From: a virus
Length of the DNA stretch: 20,359 bases
Strand: one strand, 5' to 3'
IMG/VR virus record: IMGVR_UViG_3300042991_000209
Coordinates: 1-20,359 of that record
The position numbers were made by a program, and so were the translations under genes. This document shows, piece after piece, positions 6,641 to 14,598 of the stretch (position 1 is the stretch's first letter; the number at the start of each line of letters is the position of its first letter). Under the pieces are notes generated by a model. It was not told the origin of the DNA. It saw only the letters and a program-made list of their open reading frames with translations, and did no database searches.

Positions 6641-8320
6641 TCTCGACGCGACAGCTGAACCACCAGCAACACCCAAGGAACCAGGAGATTCGAAGGTCTT
6701 AATAGGTGTACCACCACCATCACGCACTCTAATATATAGATCACGTGGAGCACTATAAATGGTAGTAAAAGCTTCAGATGTATCATCACAAAGCCTGTCA
6801 ATATAGGAGATGAACAAATTCTTTCCAGCGGCAGACGCATTAACACCACTAAAATCCGTTGATGCTATAGTAAACGTGCTGGTTGCCCATGAAAGATAAT
6901 TGACTTTACGATACACACCTGTATCAAGTTGGATTCTAATAGACCCTGAGGCTGGAGTATCTGCAGGAATTGCAGTTGTTACAACAATAGCCTCAATGCC
7001 AGCAGAATTATACGTTGCATTTGTTAAGAGCTGATTAAATTTAAAAGCATTTCCAGTATCTTTTGGTCCAACTAGTACGTAATCTTCACCATTAACTAAA
7101 CCAGAAACCGTGAATATAACATTGTTTGGAGGAATTTGTGTAGCACCATTCAAATCTTGAATAGTGTCGGAAGCGGTTAAATCGTCTGTATCAACCCCTA
7201 CTCCGAAAGCACCGATCAATGTACCTGTATAAGATCCAAGAAATACCTTGGGAACGGTCTTACCAGTAACGGTACCTTGAACCGCAGTAGCTGTACTGGC
7301 CCCTGTAATAACAATACCACCACTCGGAATAACTCCAGTTAAAAGCTGTATCCACATTTTAGTACCAGCGGTTACACTATCAATAGCAAGAAGTTGCCCT
7401 GTTCCAGCGGTTGCTCCAGTTCCCCAAGTAACTAATTCTGGTTCTGAAAAAGTACCGGTGGGTGAAGAAATGGCAATTTCATGGGTGATACCTAAAAACA
7501 TTTCACCATTCAAACCATAGAGATCTGCGACTGGTGACGCCTGACTTGTAAGTTCCTTGATCCATTCCCAAATAGCCTTAAGTTTTGCAGTGTTGCTATT
7601 ATAAGTCCACTTAGAATAATAAGGTTTATTACCAGCACCGTTGTTTAAGTTAATCATTTGATAACCTTCAACATTGGTAGGAATATCTCCGCCAGCCCAT
7701 CCTTGAACAGTACCAATTAAAGAAGTGTTCTGAGCATCAGGTGTAGTACCAAGAGCCGCCACCGCCTCACCTTCTCCGAGTGTTACATTAAAGAAGTCAT
7801 ATGTATCACCCCAATGTCTGGCTTGCACACGAATACGCTTACCATCAACATCTGCACCAAGAGTTCTTGATTTAACAAGAATACGAAGCAAGATACCCGC
7901 AGTAGCATTACCATTGTATCCACCAGTTGCTTGAGTTCCCCAGAAAGGAGATGCTTGGTATAAATCATTATTTTGTACAACTTGGATTTGTGTTGCAGTA
8001 TTATTAACAGCACCCAACACCATGAGACCAGAATAAATTTCTTCTGTACCACCAGTTCCTTGTTTAATAGACCCAGCATACAAATACTCAGCAGCATCAC
8101 CATCAATATTGTAGTTACCTAAAAGTGTGATAATGTTGTCTGTTGATCTTTCAGATGGTGTACTACTTGTAATATCCAAAAGGTCATTACCAGAAGCTAC
8201 TGCATCATCTGCTAAGTCTTGAAGAAATCTGTGTAGCTCCAAAACAGTATAATGGGATGTTCCAGATGAGTGTCTGATAGCCCCACTGACCGTTACGGTA
8301 AAATCATCAGCTATAGCCAT
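6626..8320 (-). CDS. Conserved phage virion structural protein, 564 aa
   Basis: The start is ATG 8320..8318 with a strong AGGAGG 8 bases upstream, after the longest non-coding gap in the window. Residues 1-60 contain DDFTVTVSGAIRHSSGTSHYTVLELHRFL-type sequence and LLDITSSTPSERSTDNII. Residues 140-230 contain ILLRILVKSRTLGADVDGKRIRVQARHWGDTY. I recognise this combination from uncharacterised structural proteins of environmental phages. The rest is Gly/Thr/Ser-rich beta sequence, with a low-complexity segment at about 300-360 (GTGATAGTGQLLA, ITGASTATAVQGTVTGK). There are no membrane segments. The good initiation site and own leader suggest high expression. It could be a collar, neck or head-fibre protein. 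Virion assignment is by resemblance and context. Confidence 0.87.
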   Translation of the reverse strand: MAIADDFTVTVSGAIRHSSGTSHYTVLELHRFLQDLADDAVASGNDLLDITSSTPSERSTDNIITLLGNYNIDGDAAEYLYAGSIKQGTGGTEEIYSGLMVLGAVNNTATQIQVVQNNDLYQASPFWGTQATGGYNGNATAGILLRILVKSRTLGADVDGKRIRVQARHWGDTYDFFNVTLGEGEAVAALGTTPDAQNTSLIGTVQGWAGGDIPTNVEGYQMINLNNGAGNKPYYSKWTYNSNTAKLKAIWEWIKELTSQASPVADLYGLNGEMFLGITHEIAISSPTGTFSEPELVTWGTGATAGTGQLLAIDSVTAGTKMWIQLLTGVIPSGGIVITGASTATAVQGTVTGKTVPKVFLGSYTGTLIGAFGVGVDTDDLTASDTIQDLNGATQIPPNNVIFTVSGLVNGEDYVLVGPKDTGNAFKFNQLLTNATYNSAGIEAIVVTTAIPADTPASGSIRIQLDTGVYRKVNYLSWATSTFTIASTDFSGVNASAAGKNLFISYIDRLCDDTSEAFTTIYSAPRDLYIRVRDGGGTPIKTFESPGSLGVAGGSAVASRITDA

Positions 8321-8454
8321 GTTTTATGCCTCCTAAAGAATTTAATAAATTTTAATAACAAAACATTTAAATCTTACCAGATAATGCCCTACCGTAGCTA
8401 AAAGCATTCGGTAGTTATACACATCTCACTCTATTAATATGGAAAGTTACATTA
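8321..8454 (-). promoter_or_regulatory. 134-base leader with stem-loop ahead of the 564-aa gene
   Basis: This is the longest gap between genes. In minus orientation it holds an AT-rich start, a stem CTACCG/CGGTAG (8389-8394 with 8409-8414) with an inner GCT/AGC pairing, a second AT-rich stretch, and the AGGAGG site at 8331 or so. No uridine run follows the stem, so it is not a standard terminator. I see no convincing sigma-70 promoter; TATAAC just upstream of the stem lacks a matching -35. An eight-codon ORF (MCITTECF) overlaps the stem, without a good ribosome site. A phage-specific late promoter or a structured 5' leader is plausible. Confidence 0.4.
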
Positions 8455-8862
8455 TTAATTTTCTACGGAAACTTTAATTGAAGGAATAAATTGTTCGGTA
8501 GAAAACTTAATATCACTCTTATTGACAACCACGCTAACGGAACCAAAACTTTCACTTGTTGCTTCTGGTACGTAACATCCCAATAAAGACGCTATATATT
8601 GTTCGATTATTATTTCCTCCGCCTCTGATAGATACCCTGAACAAGCAGTATATACAAAATAAGAACCCACTTCAAATATCTCTACCATTGTAGTATATAC
8701 TCCTGGAACATCATCAGATTCAGGTAATATCCCAGATAAAGTAGGAGACAAAGGAAGATCTCCCACTTGGTGTCTAACATCATAAAATACTATCTTTCCA
8801 GATGCAATATCATCTAAGGTAACAGTTATAGGAAATGGTTCTGAAGCATAAGCCCTTATCAC
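8455..8862 (-). CDS. Small beta-rich hypothetical protein, 135 aa, GTG start
   Basis: The start is GTG (8862..8860): GAGGAG lies 5 bases upstream at 8873..8868, and no ATG sits in a better position. The protein begins MIRAYASEPFPITVTLDD and alternates short strands with Gly/Pro turns (PGVYTTMVEIFEVGSYFVYT), an immunoglobulin-like pattern. A single acidic helix (SEAEEIIIEQYIASLLG) and a C-terminal strand pair ending IPSIKVSVEN follow. There is no membrane segment. It starts 12 bases after the stop of the 407-residue fibre gene, so it belongs to that transcript. A fibre-associated or minor virion component is possible; no family is recognised. Confidence 0.8.
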   Translation of the reverse strand: MIRAYASEPFPITVTLDDIASGKIVFYDVRHQVGDLPLSPTLSGILPESDDVPGVYTTMVEIFEVGSYFVYTACSGYLSEAEEIIIEQYIASLLGCYVPEATSESFGSVSVVVNKSDIKFSTEQFIPSIKVSVEN

Positions 8863-8874
8863 TTTATCTCCTCA

Positions 8875-10098
8875 TTAATCTTCTATAAGCATCCAATCAA
8901 TAAAATAATTAGCACTATCCATATCTCCAGTAAAAATTACAGTAAAACTACTAGCTGTTTTTGCTGATATAATAAACATGTAAATGGATGGTGGTGAATC
9001 TGCAGTATTCACTAAAGTAGCATTTACCGTATAATTTGTATGCCCCAAACTACTAAAAGTTACTGTTACTGTAGAAGCTCCATCTGAAATAGCTGTTCTG
9101 CCCCTTAAAGTGATACCATCACCCACACTTTCAGTATCAACATAAGATTTGGTAGCTAAATCATAATCATTTACTGGGGAAACACCCGATACAGTATTAG
9201 TAAAACCACGAGAACCATCAACTAAGATATATTGGGTATGATCATCATCTCCTAAACCAGTAAGATTACCATGATCACTATAGGTAGTAATATCTGCTTC
9301 AAGTCCAGAAATAGTAGAATCTATTTCACCTTCGGTATAGTAAATACTATTGTGAGTATGCTGTAATGAAGCATCACCTATTCCACTGGTACTAGTCAAC
9401 GCATTATGTTGCTCACCTGTTAAATGATAATAATCGTCAGTGGTGCCACCTTGAAGACCTGAAGTATTATTATGAGTGACAGTACTACCAAAACGCACCC
9501 AAATTGTACCATTAAAAAGATATGCTACATCAAGGTCTTCTATCCATGCAGAAAAACCTTCATTAGGAACTGTTTCTACCCACGCAGCACTATCCCAAGT
9601 ATAAACACGATGTATAGTCCAACCATTACCCGAATCTCCAGCAATATACCTAACACCTAAAGTTGGTGATCCTGGAAGACCAGTAGATGCTGTCCAGAAA
9701 TTTTTAATACTTTGTTGCCAATCTAAACCTTGAATAGCAAGATCCACATAACCTTTAGTGGTTAAGTGTGAACTTAAGGTAGGGGTAACACCCCCTACAG
9801 TAGAAGAAAAAGATCTACCACCATTAACTAACATGTACTGAGTGTGGTCATCATCGCCTAGCCCTGTCAAACTATCATGACTTTGAACTATACCCCCACT
9901 AAGTGTAGACAGTTCTTCATCAATATAGCCCTTGGTAGCTAAGTGATGGCCCTCTGTAGGCATGACTCCACTAATAGTAACATCTACTTTAAGTTGGCTA
10001 TTAACACCATCCCACCATATATTAGCATCTAAAGAATCTCCCCAGGTAACCTTTTGTTCATCTTTTAGACGTAAGTCTTTATTAGTAAATTTTGCCAT
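8875..10098 (-). CDS. Tail-fibre-type protein with DHTQY repeats, 407 aa
   Basis: The start is ATG 10098..10096 with AGAGG 8 bases upstream. Two repeats of about 45 residues (73-119 and 276-321) share LTGLGDDDHTQY(M/I)LV, G-R-x-F and LxTKxYVD; a third LATKGYID lies at 53-60. The DDDHTQY motif is common in phage fibre shafts. Between the repeats, residues 125-205 form a separate module (WQQSIKNFW, GVRYIAGDSGNGWTIHRVY, AYLFNGTIWVRFG) and 208-275 carry collagen-free shaft sequence. The C-terminal 335-405 is a beta module (SSLGHTNYTVNATLV, FTGDMDSANYFIDWM) homologous to residues 49-126 of the adjacent 298-residue protein. It is likely a trimeric fibre involved in host binding or head decoration. 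Confidence 0.88.
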   Translation of the reverse strand: MAKFTNKDLRLKDEQKVTWGDSLDANIWWDGVNSQLKVDVTISGVMPTEGHHLATKGYIDEELSTLSGGIVQSHDSLTGLGDDDHTQYMLVNGGRSFSSTVGGVTPTLSSHLTTKGYVDLAIQGLDWQQSIKNFWTASTGLPGSPTLGVRYIAGDSGNGWTIHRVYTWDSAAWVETVPNEGFSAWIEDLDVAYLFNGTIWVRFGSTVTHNNTSGLQGGTTDDYYHLTGEQHNALTSTSGIGDASLQHTHNSIYYTEGEIDSTISGLEADITTYSDHGNLTGLGDDDHTQYILVDGSRGFTNTVSGVSPVNDYDLATKSYVDTESVGDGITLRGRTAISDGASTVTVTFSSLGHTNYTVNATLVNTADSPPSIYMFIISAKTASSFTVIFTGDMDSANYFIDWMLIED

Positions 10099-10112
10099 TT
10101 ATGTAATCCTCT

Positions 10113-11009
10113 TTAATTAGTATTTTCCGAACTTAAATCGGGATCAAACCTTATTGTATCTGGTGATATGGCTATACCAACAACTTGGGGCCAAGAACCC
10201 CCATTAGGTTTTATATTAGTCAAAGATCCTTCGACTGTTGATACATATATTTTGTTGCCTGGAGTCCAATTCCAAATTCCCTTTCTTACATTTCCTTTCC
10301 AGAAAATATTTGTGACTTCTCCGTATACCTCACTAAGTGCTAAAGCAGCACATGGCATATTATAAATACCACTAGCTGCACAGGCTGCTCCCCAATTACC
10401 ATTAGACTGCATATACAGTGGGCAGGCAAAACCAGTGGGATTATCAGAAACATACATTTCTGATGCCTCTCCACTATAACCCATTTCATAACCATGTAAA
10501 TTTATTCCACTTGGAGCAACATCTAACATGACTAAATGGGAACCTATATCTAAATCCCCACCTAATTCTGGACTAGTATCATCTGACAATTCAGTTATAC
10601 CAGAAACCCCAGGATTGTATACCTCTATGTCGGAAAATGTAGCCTTCCAGTTTAAATAATAATTACTTGAATCTATTTCTCCTGAAAAGTATACATCAAA
10701 ACCATTAATAGTTTTATCTTTTACTAATATGGGATATACTGAAGGTTCGACATCTATTTTGTTTTCTAAACTGACTGCTAATATATAATCTATAGATGGA
10801 TATTGATTTGAAAAATCAACAGAAATTGAGGATGTTCCAGCAGGTATATTCACTATACCTGCTTGTGCATTAGCATTAATAGGAACAAATTCTATGGAAT
10901 CTCCAGGGGCATTAACCTTTAAAAAATTATTTTCAAATCCTGAATAAGTAGTAGGAGTATCGGTAAGTTCTAAAAAACTTGATGCGCCTTGTTTCCTTAA
11001 AATTATCAT
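10113..11009 (-). CDS. Fibre-type protein sharing a beta module with its neighbour, 298 aa
   Basis: The start is ATG 11009..11007 with AAGGA 9 bases upstream. Residues 10-45 read FLELTDTPTTYSGFENNFLK and onward, a segment typical of phage fibre N-termini. Residues 49-126 form a beta module (IPAGTSSISVDF, YPSIDYILAVSL, DVYFSGEIDSSNYYLNW) that matches the C-terminus of the next gene's product. The C-terminal 170-298 carries IWNWTPGNKIYVSTVEGSLT and PQVVGIAISPDTIRFDPD, a module seen in many phage fibre proteins, where it may cap the fibre. Four cysteines occur in 196-220. It is probably a fibre or fibre-tip partner of the 407-residue protein, from which it is separated by 14 bases. Confidence 0.85.
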   Translation of the reverse strand: MIILRKQGASSFLELTDTPTTYSGFENNFLKVNAPGDSIEFVPINANAQAGIVNIPAGTSSISVDFSNQYPSIDYILAVSLENKIDVEPSVYPILVKDKTINGFDVYFSGEIDSSNYYLNWKATFSDIEVYNPGVSGITELSDDTSPELGGDLDIGSHLVMLDVAPSGINLHGYEMGYSGEASEMYVSDNPTGFACPLYMQSNGNWGAACAASGIYNMPCAALALSEVYGEVTNIFWKGNVRKGIWNWTPGNKIYVSTVEGSLTNIKPNGGSWPQVVGIAISPDTIRFDPDLSSENTN

Positions 11010-11040
11010 CCTATTTTATCCTTCTTATCAAGGCATGTTA

Positions 11041-11529
11041 TTATCTTGATAGTTGCAATTCTTTTATTCTCTTTCTTATAATTCTACATAAACTATCTTT
11101 GCCAGAAAGTTGATTAGCCTCTTGCATAGCATATTTTAGTAAATTTAAATCTGTTATTTTAGGTAACATGTCTCTAGCTTGTCTAACTGATAATCCTACT
11201 ATATCTGCAACATTCAGTTTTTTAGAAACAAGCGGCGTTACTGCATCAGTTCCTTTAGATCTATTAGGGGAACTCTTAGTAACAGCCTCCTTTGCTTCTA
11301 CAGAAGTTGTATCGTTTGGTATGTTGTCCTCAATTACTATATTCCACCTAGACTTATCATTAAGCTTTACTGAGCGAAGCCATTCTATAAATTCTGGGCC
11401 CTCTGTAAGTCCATGCTTTATACCGTATTGTTCAAAAAGCTCTTTTAGTGGAATCTTTCCGCCAGGACCTACCGATCTTTTCATAGCATGTGTCCAACTA
11501 GGTAACCTGTTTATTACATAACCTTCCAT
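11041..11529 (-). CDS. Conserved phage hypothetical protein, 162 aa
   Basis: The start is ATG 11529..11527 with AAGGAGA 8 bases upstream. The N-terminal half (YVINRLPSWTHAMKRSVGPG, GKIPLKELFEQYGIKHG, FIEWLRSVKL) looks like a compact helical domain that I have seen in uncharacterised phage proteins encoded after the capsid gene. A Ser/Thr/Lys-rich linker spans about 85-107. The C-terminal half is helical (LNVADIVGLSVRQARDMLPK, LLKYAMQEANQL, LCRIIRKRIKELQLSR), with a basic end. There are no membrane segments or catalytic motifs. A head-completion or assembly role is guessed from position only. Confidence 0.82.
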   Translation of the reverse strand: MEGYVINRLPSWTHAMKRSVGPGGKIPLKELFEQYGIKHGLTEGPEFIEWLRSVKLNDKSRWNIVIEDNIPNDTTSVEAKEAVTKSSPNRSKGTDAVTPLVSKKLNVADIVGLSVRQARDMLPKITDLNLLKYAMQEANQLSGKDSLCRIIRKRIKELQLSR

Positions 11530-11573
11530 ATTAAATTCTCCTTTTCATTAAATTTTTACCTTGTCCTAAATGT

Positions 11574-11894
11574 TTAACTTCCGTGAACTTTATCCATTAT
11601 ATTGTGAAATAAATTAGATAAACGATGAAGTATTATGGCTATAAAAAACCAATCTATACTCCAATGTAAAAGACTAACCTCTCTAAAAAATAAAATAGCG
11701 ATCAACGCACCAGACCATACTGAAAAACAGTATCCGCAGTCTAATAAGCTATGAAGCCAAGAAAAAAATTTATTATTTTGGCTTAACTTAAAAATCTTTC
11801 CCCGTAAAGGCTCAAAGATTTCTGATTTAGTTACTATTTCTGTTATGGCTTCGGTGAGTATAATCGCTAGCAAGAACATAATTGATATATGCAT
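11574..11894 (-). CDS. DUF1360-like small membrane protein, 106 aa
   Basis: Three hydrophobic segments are visible: 3-20 (ISIMFLLAIILTEAITEI), 58-70 (SVWSGALIAILFF) and 80-97 (IDWFFIAIILHRL). Before the second is LLDCGYCFSVW (C53-x-x-C56-x-x-x-W60), and a polar loop with EPLRGK lies at 28-33. An N-terminal helix with LTE, a P-x-R loop, then C-x-x-C-x-x-x-W is the pattern of the DUF1360 family, whose function is unknown and which occurs in phages and bacteria. A GGAGG lies 13 bases before the ATG, slightly far, and right after the hairpin that follows the capsid gene. It could act in host envelope interaction or superinfection exclusion; this is speculative. Confidence 0.78.
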   Translation of the reverse strand: MHISIMFLLAIILTEAITEIVTKSEIFEPLRGKIFKLSQNNKFFSWLHSLLDCGYCFSVWSGALIAILFFREVSLLHWSIDWFFIAIILHRLSNLFHNIMDKVHGS

Positions 11895-11915
11895 AGTCTA
11901 GTATTATCCTCCAAC

Positions 11916-11960
11916 ACACAAATACTCCGTCCCCAATTAAAGGAACGGAGTACCTTGTGT
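11916..11960 (-). terminator. Strong stem-loop after the capsid gene, probable terminator or mRNA stabiliser
   Basis: It begins 8 bases after the capsid stop (11971..11969). TACTCCGT at 11923-11930 pairs perfectly with ACGGAGTA at 11945-11952. After a small internal loop (A against CC), ACACAA at 11916-11921 pairs with TTGTGT at 11955-11960. In minus orientation the 8-bp core stem is followed by TTTGTGTGTT, a moderately U-rich tail, so it could terminate most transcripts and limit expression of downstream genes relative to capsid. The longer stem could instead protect the capsid mRNA 3' end. Confidence 0.62.
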
Positions 11961-11968
11961 TATACTTA

Positions 11969-13039
11969 TTATAGACTACGGTCAATAACACCAAGTCCAA
12001 GCATTCTACTATCAAGGCAAGCAAAGCCCAATTCAGCCCAACCAAAAAATCCTTGTTTTTGAACGCGGAGTAGGGTAGGATCATCATGTGCTTCGTATTC
12101 TTTACGGATAGGCATAACTAAGGAATCGTTGACCGATAGGTCAAAACCAAAAACCTGAGTTTCACCTAAAGTAGCTACGGTACCGTCGGCATTGGTAACA
12201 TTTGGATTTTCAATGCTATAAGCGTTGAAAGCTTCGTTACCATCTGCAACAAATTTACCATAAGCGGCTGTGCTACCATTAATATTATATAGACCGGTAG
12301 CACCAAGGTGCTGAATTTCATGAAGACGTACATTCCAAATACTTCCCATACCAGCAGCTTGGAAAATCTCACGGCGGGTTACAGGATCGATATCTGTGTC
12401 TGTCCATTCTCTAATATCAGCTGCATCTTCTGGGGATACATAAAGGTCGGTAAAAGTACGACCAATTCTCTTAAAACCAACAATCATCTTATTGATAAGT
12501 TCTTTAGAAAGATATCCTGCTCCAGTAGATGCAGGATTAATTTCATAAATAGGTGCTGGACGAGAACCTAAAAGACCTTTACCTGAGAAAGAAGATGTTG
12601 CGGCAGGTAGAATAACTCTCCAACCACATTCTTCCTCATAATTAGCAAGATCTTTGGCCGCGCGAGCAGCAGCTCTTTGAGCAATATCAATACGTGAGTC
12701 ACGTGCATAAGTAATTTTCCAATCTGCAGAAGCATCGATTGAAAAGGTAGGAACATATACCTCTTCGCCGATACCTTCAATAAAGTTTTGTGCAATATAA
12801 CCAAGGCCAGGAAGTACCCAAACTGGGATTTCAAAATCTTCAGCAATTGGATATACTGCCTGTGCGCCTGCGGCCAATCTTTCAACTGCGAACAGTTGAC
12901 GCATGATTGACTCCAATTCAATTTTCTGCAAAATTGGAGTTGTTAGAGCAGCCGCAAATGCTCGATAAGCCGCCAAGCCTTCAGGTGTTTGAATATTAGC
13001 TGTTTCGCGGAACAACTCTTGCATTTCTTTAAGATCCAT
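11969..13039 (-). CDS. Major capsid protein, HK97 fold, 356 aa
   Basis: It is the shell subunit. Starting at ATG 13039..13037 puts GGGAGGAG (13056..13049) 9 bases upstream. A longer frame opening at TTG 13048 would abut that site, so it is rejected. The N-terminal 1-50 is helical (MDLKEMQELFRETANIQTPE). Residues about 75-130 (VWVLPGLGYIAQNFIEGIGE, then EVYVPTFSIDASADWKITYA) resemble the E-loop and spine-helix region of phage capsids that are not processed by a large N-terminal cut. The mid-part has AAARAAKDLANYEEECGWRV and a P-domain-like TFTDLYVSPEDAADIREW; the end is EAHDDPTLLRVQKQGFFGWA. Position after scaffold and decoration genes and strong initiation agree. The fold call rests on sequence resemblance and gene order. 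Confidence 0.9.
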   Translation of the reverse strand: MDLKEMQELFRETANIQTPEGLAAYRAFAAALTTPILQKIELESIMRQLFAVERLAAGAQAVYPIAEDFEIPVWVLPGLGYIAQNFIEGIGEEVYVPTFSIDASADWKITYARDSRIDIAQRAAARAAKDLANYEEECGWRVILPAATSSFSGKGLLGSRPAPIYEINPASTGAGYLSKELINKMIVGFKRIGRTFTDLYVSPEDAADIREWTDTDIDPVTRREIFQAAGMGSIWNVRLHEIQHLGATGLYNINGSTAAYGKFVADGNEAFNAYSIENPNVTNADGTVATLGETQVFGFDLSVNDSLVMPIRKEYEAHDDPTLLRVQKQGFFGWAELGFACLDSRMLGLGVIDRSL

Positions 13040-13068
13040 AATTAACAACTCCTCCCTTATTTCTTAGT

Positions 13069-13101
13069 ATTGGAAGCATGACTAGCATGCCTTAATCCAA
13101 T
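13069..13101. other. Stem-loop in the capsid-gene leader
   Basis: ATTGG (13069-13073) pairs with CCAAT (13097-13101), AAG with CTT, and CATG with CATG, separated by small bulges, around a loop of about 5 bases. In the capsid mRNA it lies just upstream of the ribosome site. Read on the plus strand it is followed by TTTTTTTATTT, so it would also serve as an intrinsic terminator against antisense transcription. Its role as 5' mRNA stabiliser is inference. Confidence 0.42.
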
Positions 13102-13113
13102 TTTTTTATTTAA

Positions 13114-13734
13114 TTAGATCAAAAGTTTGATCCTGATTGGGTACAACGTGGTATTATTGATGTTAGCAGAAGCTTTCGCAGCGCTGGCGCCCTTCACTAC
13201 ACGAGCTACAGCGGTATTAAGAACATAACCACCTACAGCATCATCTGTGCCAGTACTAATAGTGTCACTATTAGTTACTTTGGACTCATCAGCGGCTGCA
13301 TAAAGAGCCTGACCTGGTGTTAGTACTGTAGCTGCAGCAGCTCCACCTTTAGAGGTATAATGAACTGTATCCCAAATACCAAGGTGTGCTACCCCAACAG
13401 GAACAGATTTAGTACCGGTAATGGCGCCAGAAGCATTATATAAAGGTTGAGCAATAACATCGCTAGAACCTAAATCTCCAGGCATACCATAGCCAGCCGG
13501 ATGAACTTGATGATAACCAGTCTTTACCTTTTGCATAAGAAAGCCAAAAGGAGTATCAGTACCCCCATGAGCAAACTTTTTCACCATAGGTTCTTGATTA
13601 GTGGCTGCTGAATCTAAATATACTACAGATCCAGCATAAGCAACAACTCCGCCGATTCCGGCAGAAGACGTGGCAGTTTGAGATGCATAACTACAAAATT
13701 GATTTTCTACAACAGGATGTCTTGGAATAAACAT
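13114..13734 (-). CDS. Probable head decoration protein, 206 aa
   Basis: The start is ATG 13734..13732 with AGGAGG 9 bases upstream. It lies between scaffold and capsid genes, where many phages keep the decoration (cement) protein. The sequence is Gly/Ala/Val/Thr-rich and beta-dominated: GIGGVVAYAGSVVYLDSA, VKKFAHGGTDTPFGFLMQKV, VPVGVAHLGIWDTVHYTS, VLTPGQALYAAADESKVT, GYVLNTAVARVVKG. An X-GTPGQALYA-like segment with following VGYVL strand is what one sees in decoration-like proteins that carry a beta-barrel. It ends IRIKLLI. No signal, membrane or enzyme motif is seen. A minor capsid or second shell protein is an alternative. Confidence 0.8.
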   Translation of the reverse strand: MFIPRHPVVENQFCSYASQTATSSAGIGGVVAYAGSVVYLDSAATNQEPMVKKFAHGGTDTPFGFLMQKVKTGYHQVHPAGYGMPGDLGSSDVIAQPLYNASGAITGTKSVPVGVAHLGIWDTVHYTSKGGAAAATVLTPGQALYAAADESKVTNSDTISTGTDDAVGGYVLNTAVARVVKGASAAKASANINNTTLYPIRIKLLI

Positions 13735-13761
13735 GTCCTTTTTCCTCCTATGAATCTTTTA

Positions 13762-14598
13762 TTATTCTTCTTTCTTATTCCATCTCGCGGCCATAGCTTG
13801 TCCTAGCTTACTATATTTAGCTTTGAGATCTTCGCTTGGTAAATATTCCATATTTAGAGATGCCTGAGCAACTTGACCCATAGGGATCTGTACAGGAATT
13901 ATCTCTTCTTCATCTTTTTTAGAAGCATCTTCGGATGAGTCCTCGGCACACTTTTCTTTCTTTTTCTTAAAAAACATTGGTTTGCCGGTTTTAGGATCCA
14001 TTTCTTCTTCATCCTCTTCATCCTTTTTCTTCATAGCTTTTTTAGCTTCTTCTTCTTCGGCAGCTTTTTTTGCAGCCTCTTCCTCCGCCTTTGCGTCAGT
14101 TTCGGCATCGGTGCGAGCTTTTTCAAGTTCAGCAACGACAGCTTGTCTAATAGAGACCAGTTCATCCTTATAGGATGCAAAATCTTCGTCTGTCATTTCC
14201 CTTACTTTGGCTGTCTGGGAATCTCTATCAGAACGAATGACGCCAGCACCTTCAAGTTCAGCCATTCTTTGTTCTGCTGCCCTGTCCTTTTTCATATCAT
14301 CTAAAATCTTAACGGTTTCAGCTAAATTCGTATTTGCAGTTTCTAACTCTTTCTTGGCCGCCTCCAGCTCAGAAGAGAGTTCTTTAATACGTACATCATT
14401 AGCAGAAAGTTTTTCTTCATATTCAGATACTTCGCTATTCTTGTTTTCAAGAGCCGCTACAAGATCTGAAATAGAAGAAGATGCTTTCTTTAATTCTTCT
14501 TCTGTTCTTCTACGAATTTCTGCTTCTTCCTTTTCATTAAACAGGCTTTCCACAACGGTGGCAACCTGTACTTCTAACTCTGTTTTAGTCTTATCCAT
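13762..14598 (-). CDS. Scaffold protein, highly charged coiled coil, 278 aa
   Basis: The start is ATG 14598..14596 with AAGGAGG 9 bases upstream. Residues 1-115 are almost continuous coiled coil (LVAALENKNSEVSEYEEKLS, IKELSSELEAAKKELETANT). Residues 135-195 are helical and Ala/Glu/Lys-rich. Residues 190-233 are a low-complexity acidic and basic block (KKKDEEDEEEMDP, FFKKKKEKC). The C-terminus (LKAKYSKLGQAMAARWNKKE) is a basic amphipathic helix like those by which scaffolds bind the capsid subunit. Its place between protease and capsid genes fits an internal scaffold that is degraded by the protease during maturation. There is no enzyme motif. Confidence 0.85.
   Translation of the reverse strand: MDKTKTELEVQVATVVESLFNEKEEAEIRRRTEEELKKASSSISDLVAALENKNSEVSEYEEKLSANDVRIKELSSELEAAKKELETANTNLAETVKILDDMKKDRAAEQRMAELEGAGVIRSDRDSQTAKVREMTDEDFASYKDELVSIRQAVVAELEKARTDAETDAKAEEEAAKKAAEEEEAKKAMKKKDEEDEEEMDPKTGKPMFFKKKKEKCAEDSSEDASKKDEEEIIPVQIPMGQVAQASLNMEYLPSEDLKAKYSKLGQAMAARWNKKEE

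Noticed and set aside
13040-13048. TTG start giving a 359-residue capsid protein
   Set aside because: The GGGAGGAG site directly touches this TTG, whereas the ATG three codons later has ideal 9-base spacing.
13117-13132. GATCAAA/TTTGATC palindrome as terminator of the decoration gene
   Set aside because: The stem is AT-rich, overlaps the last codons, and is followed by A-rich rather than U-rich sequence on the minus strand.
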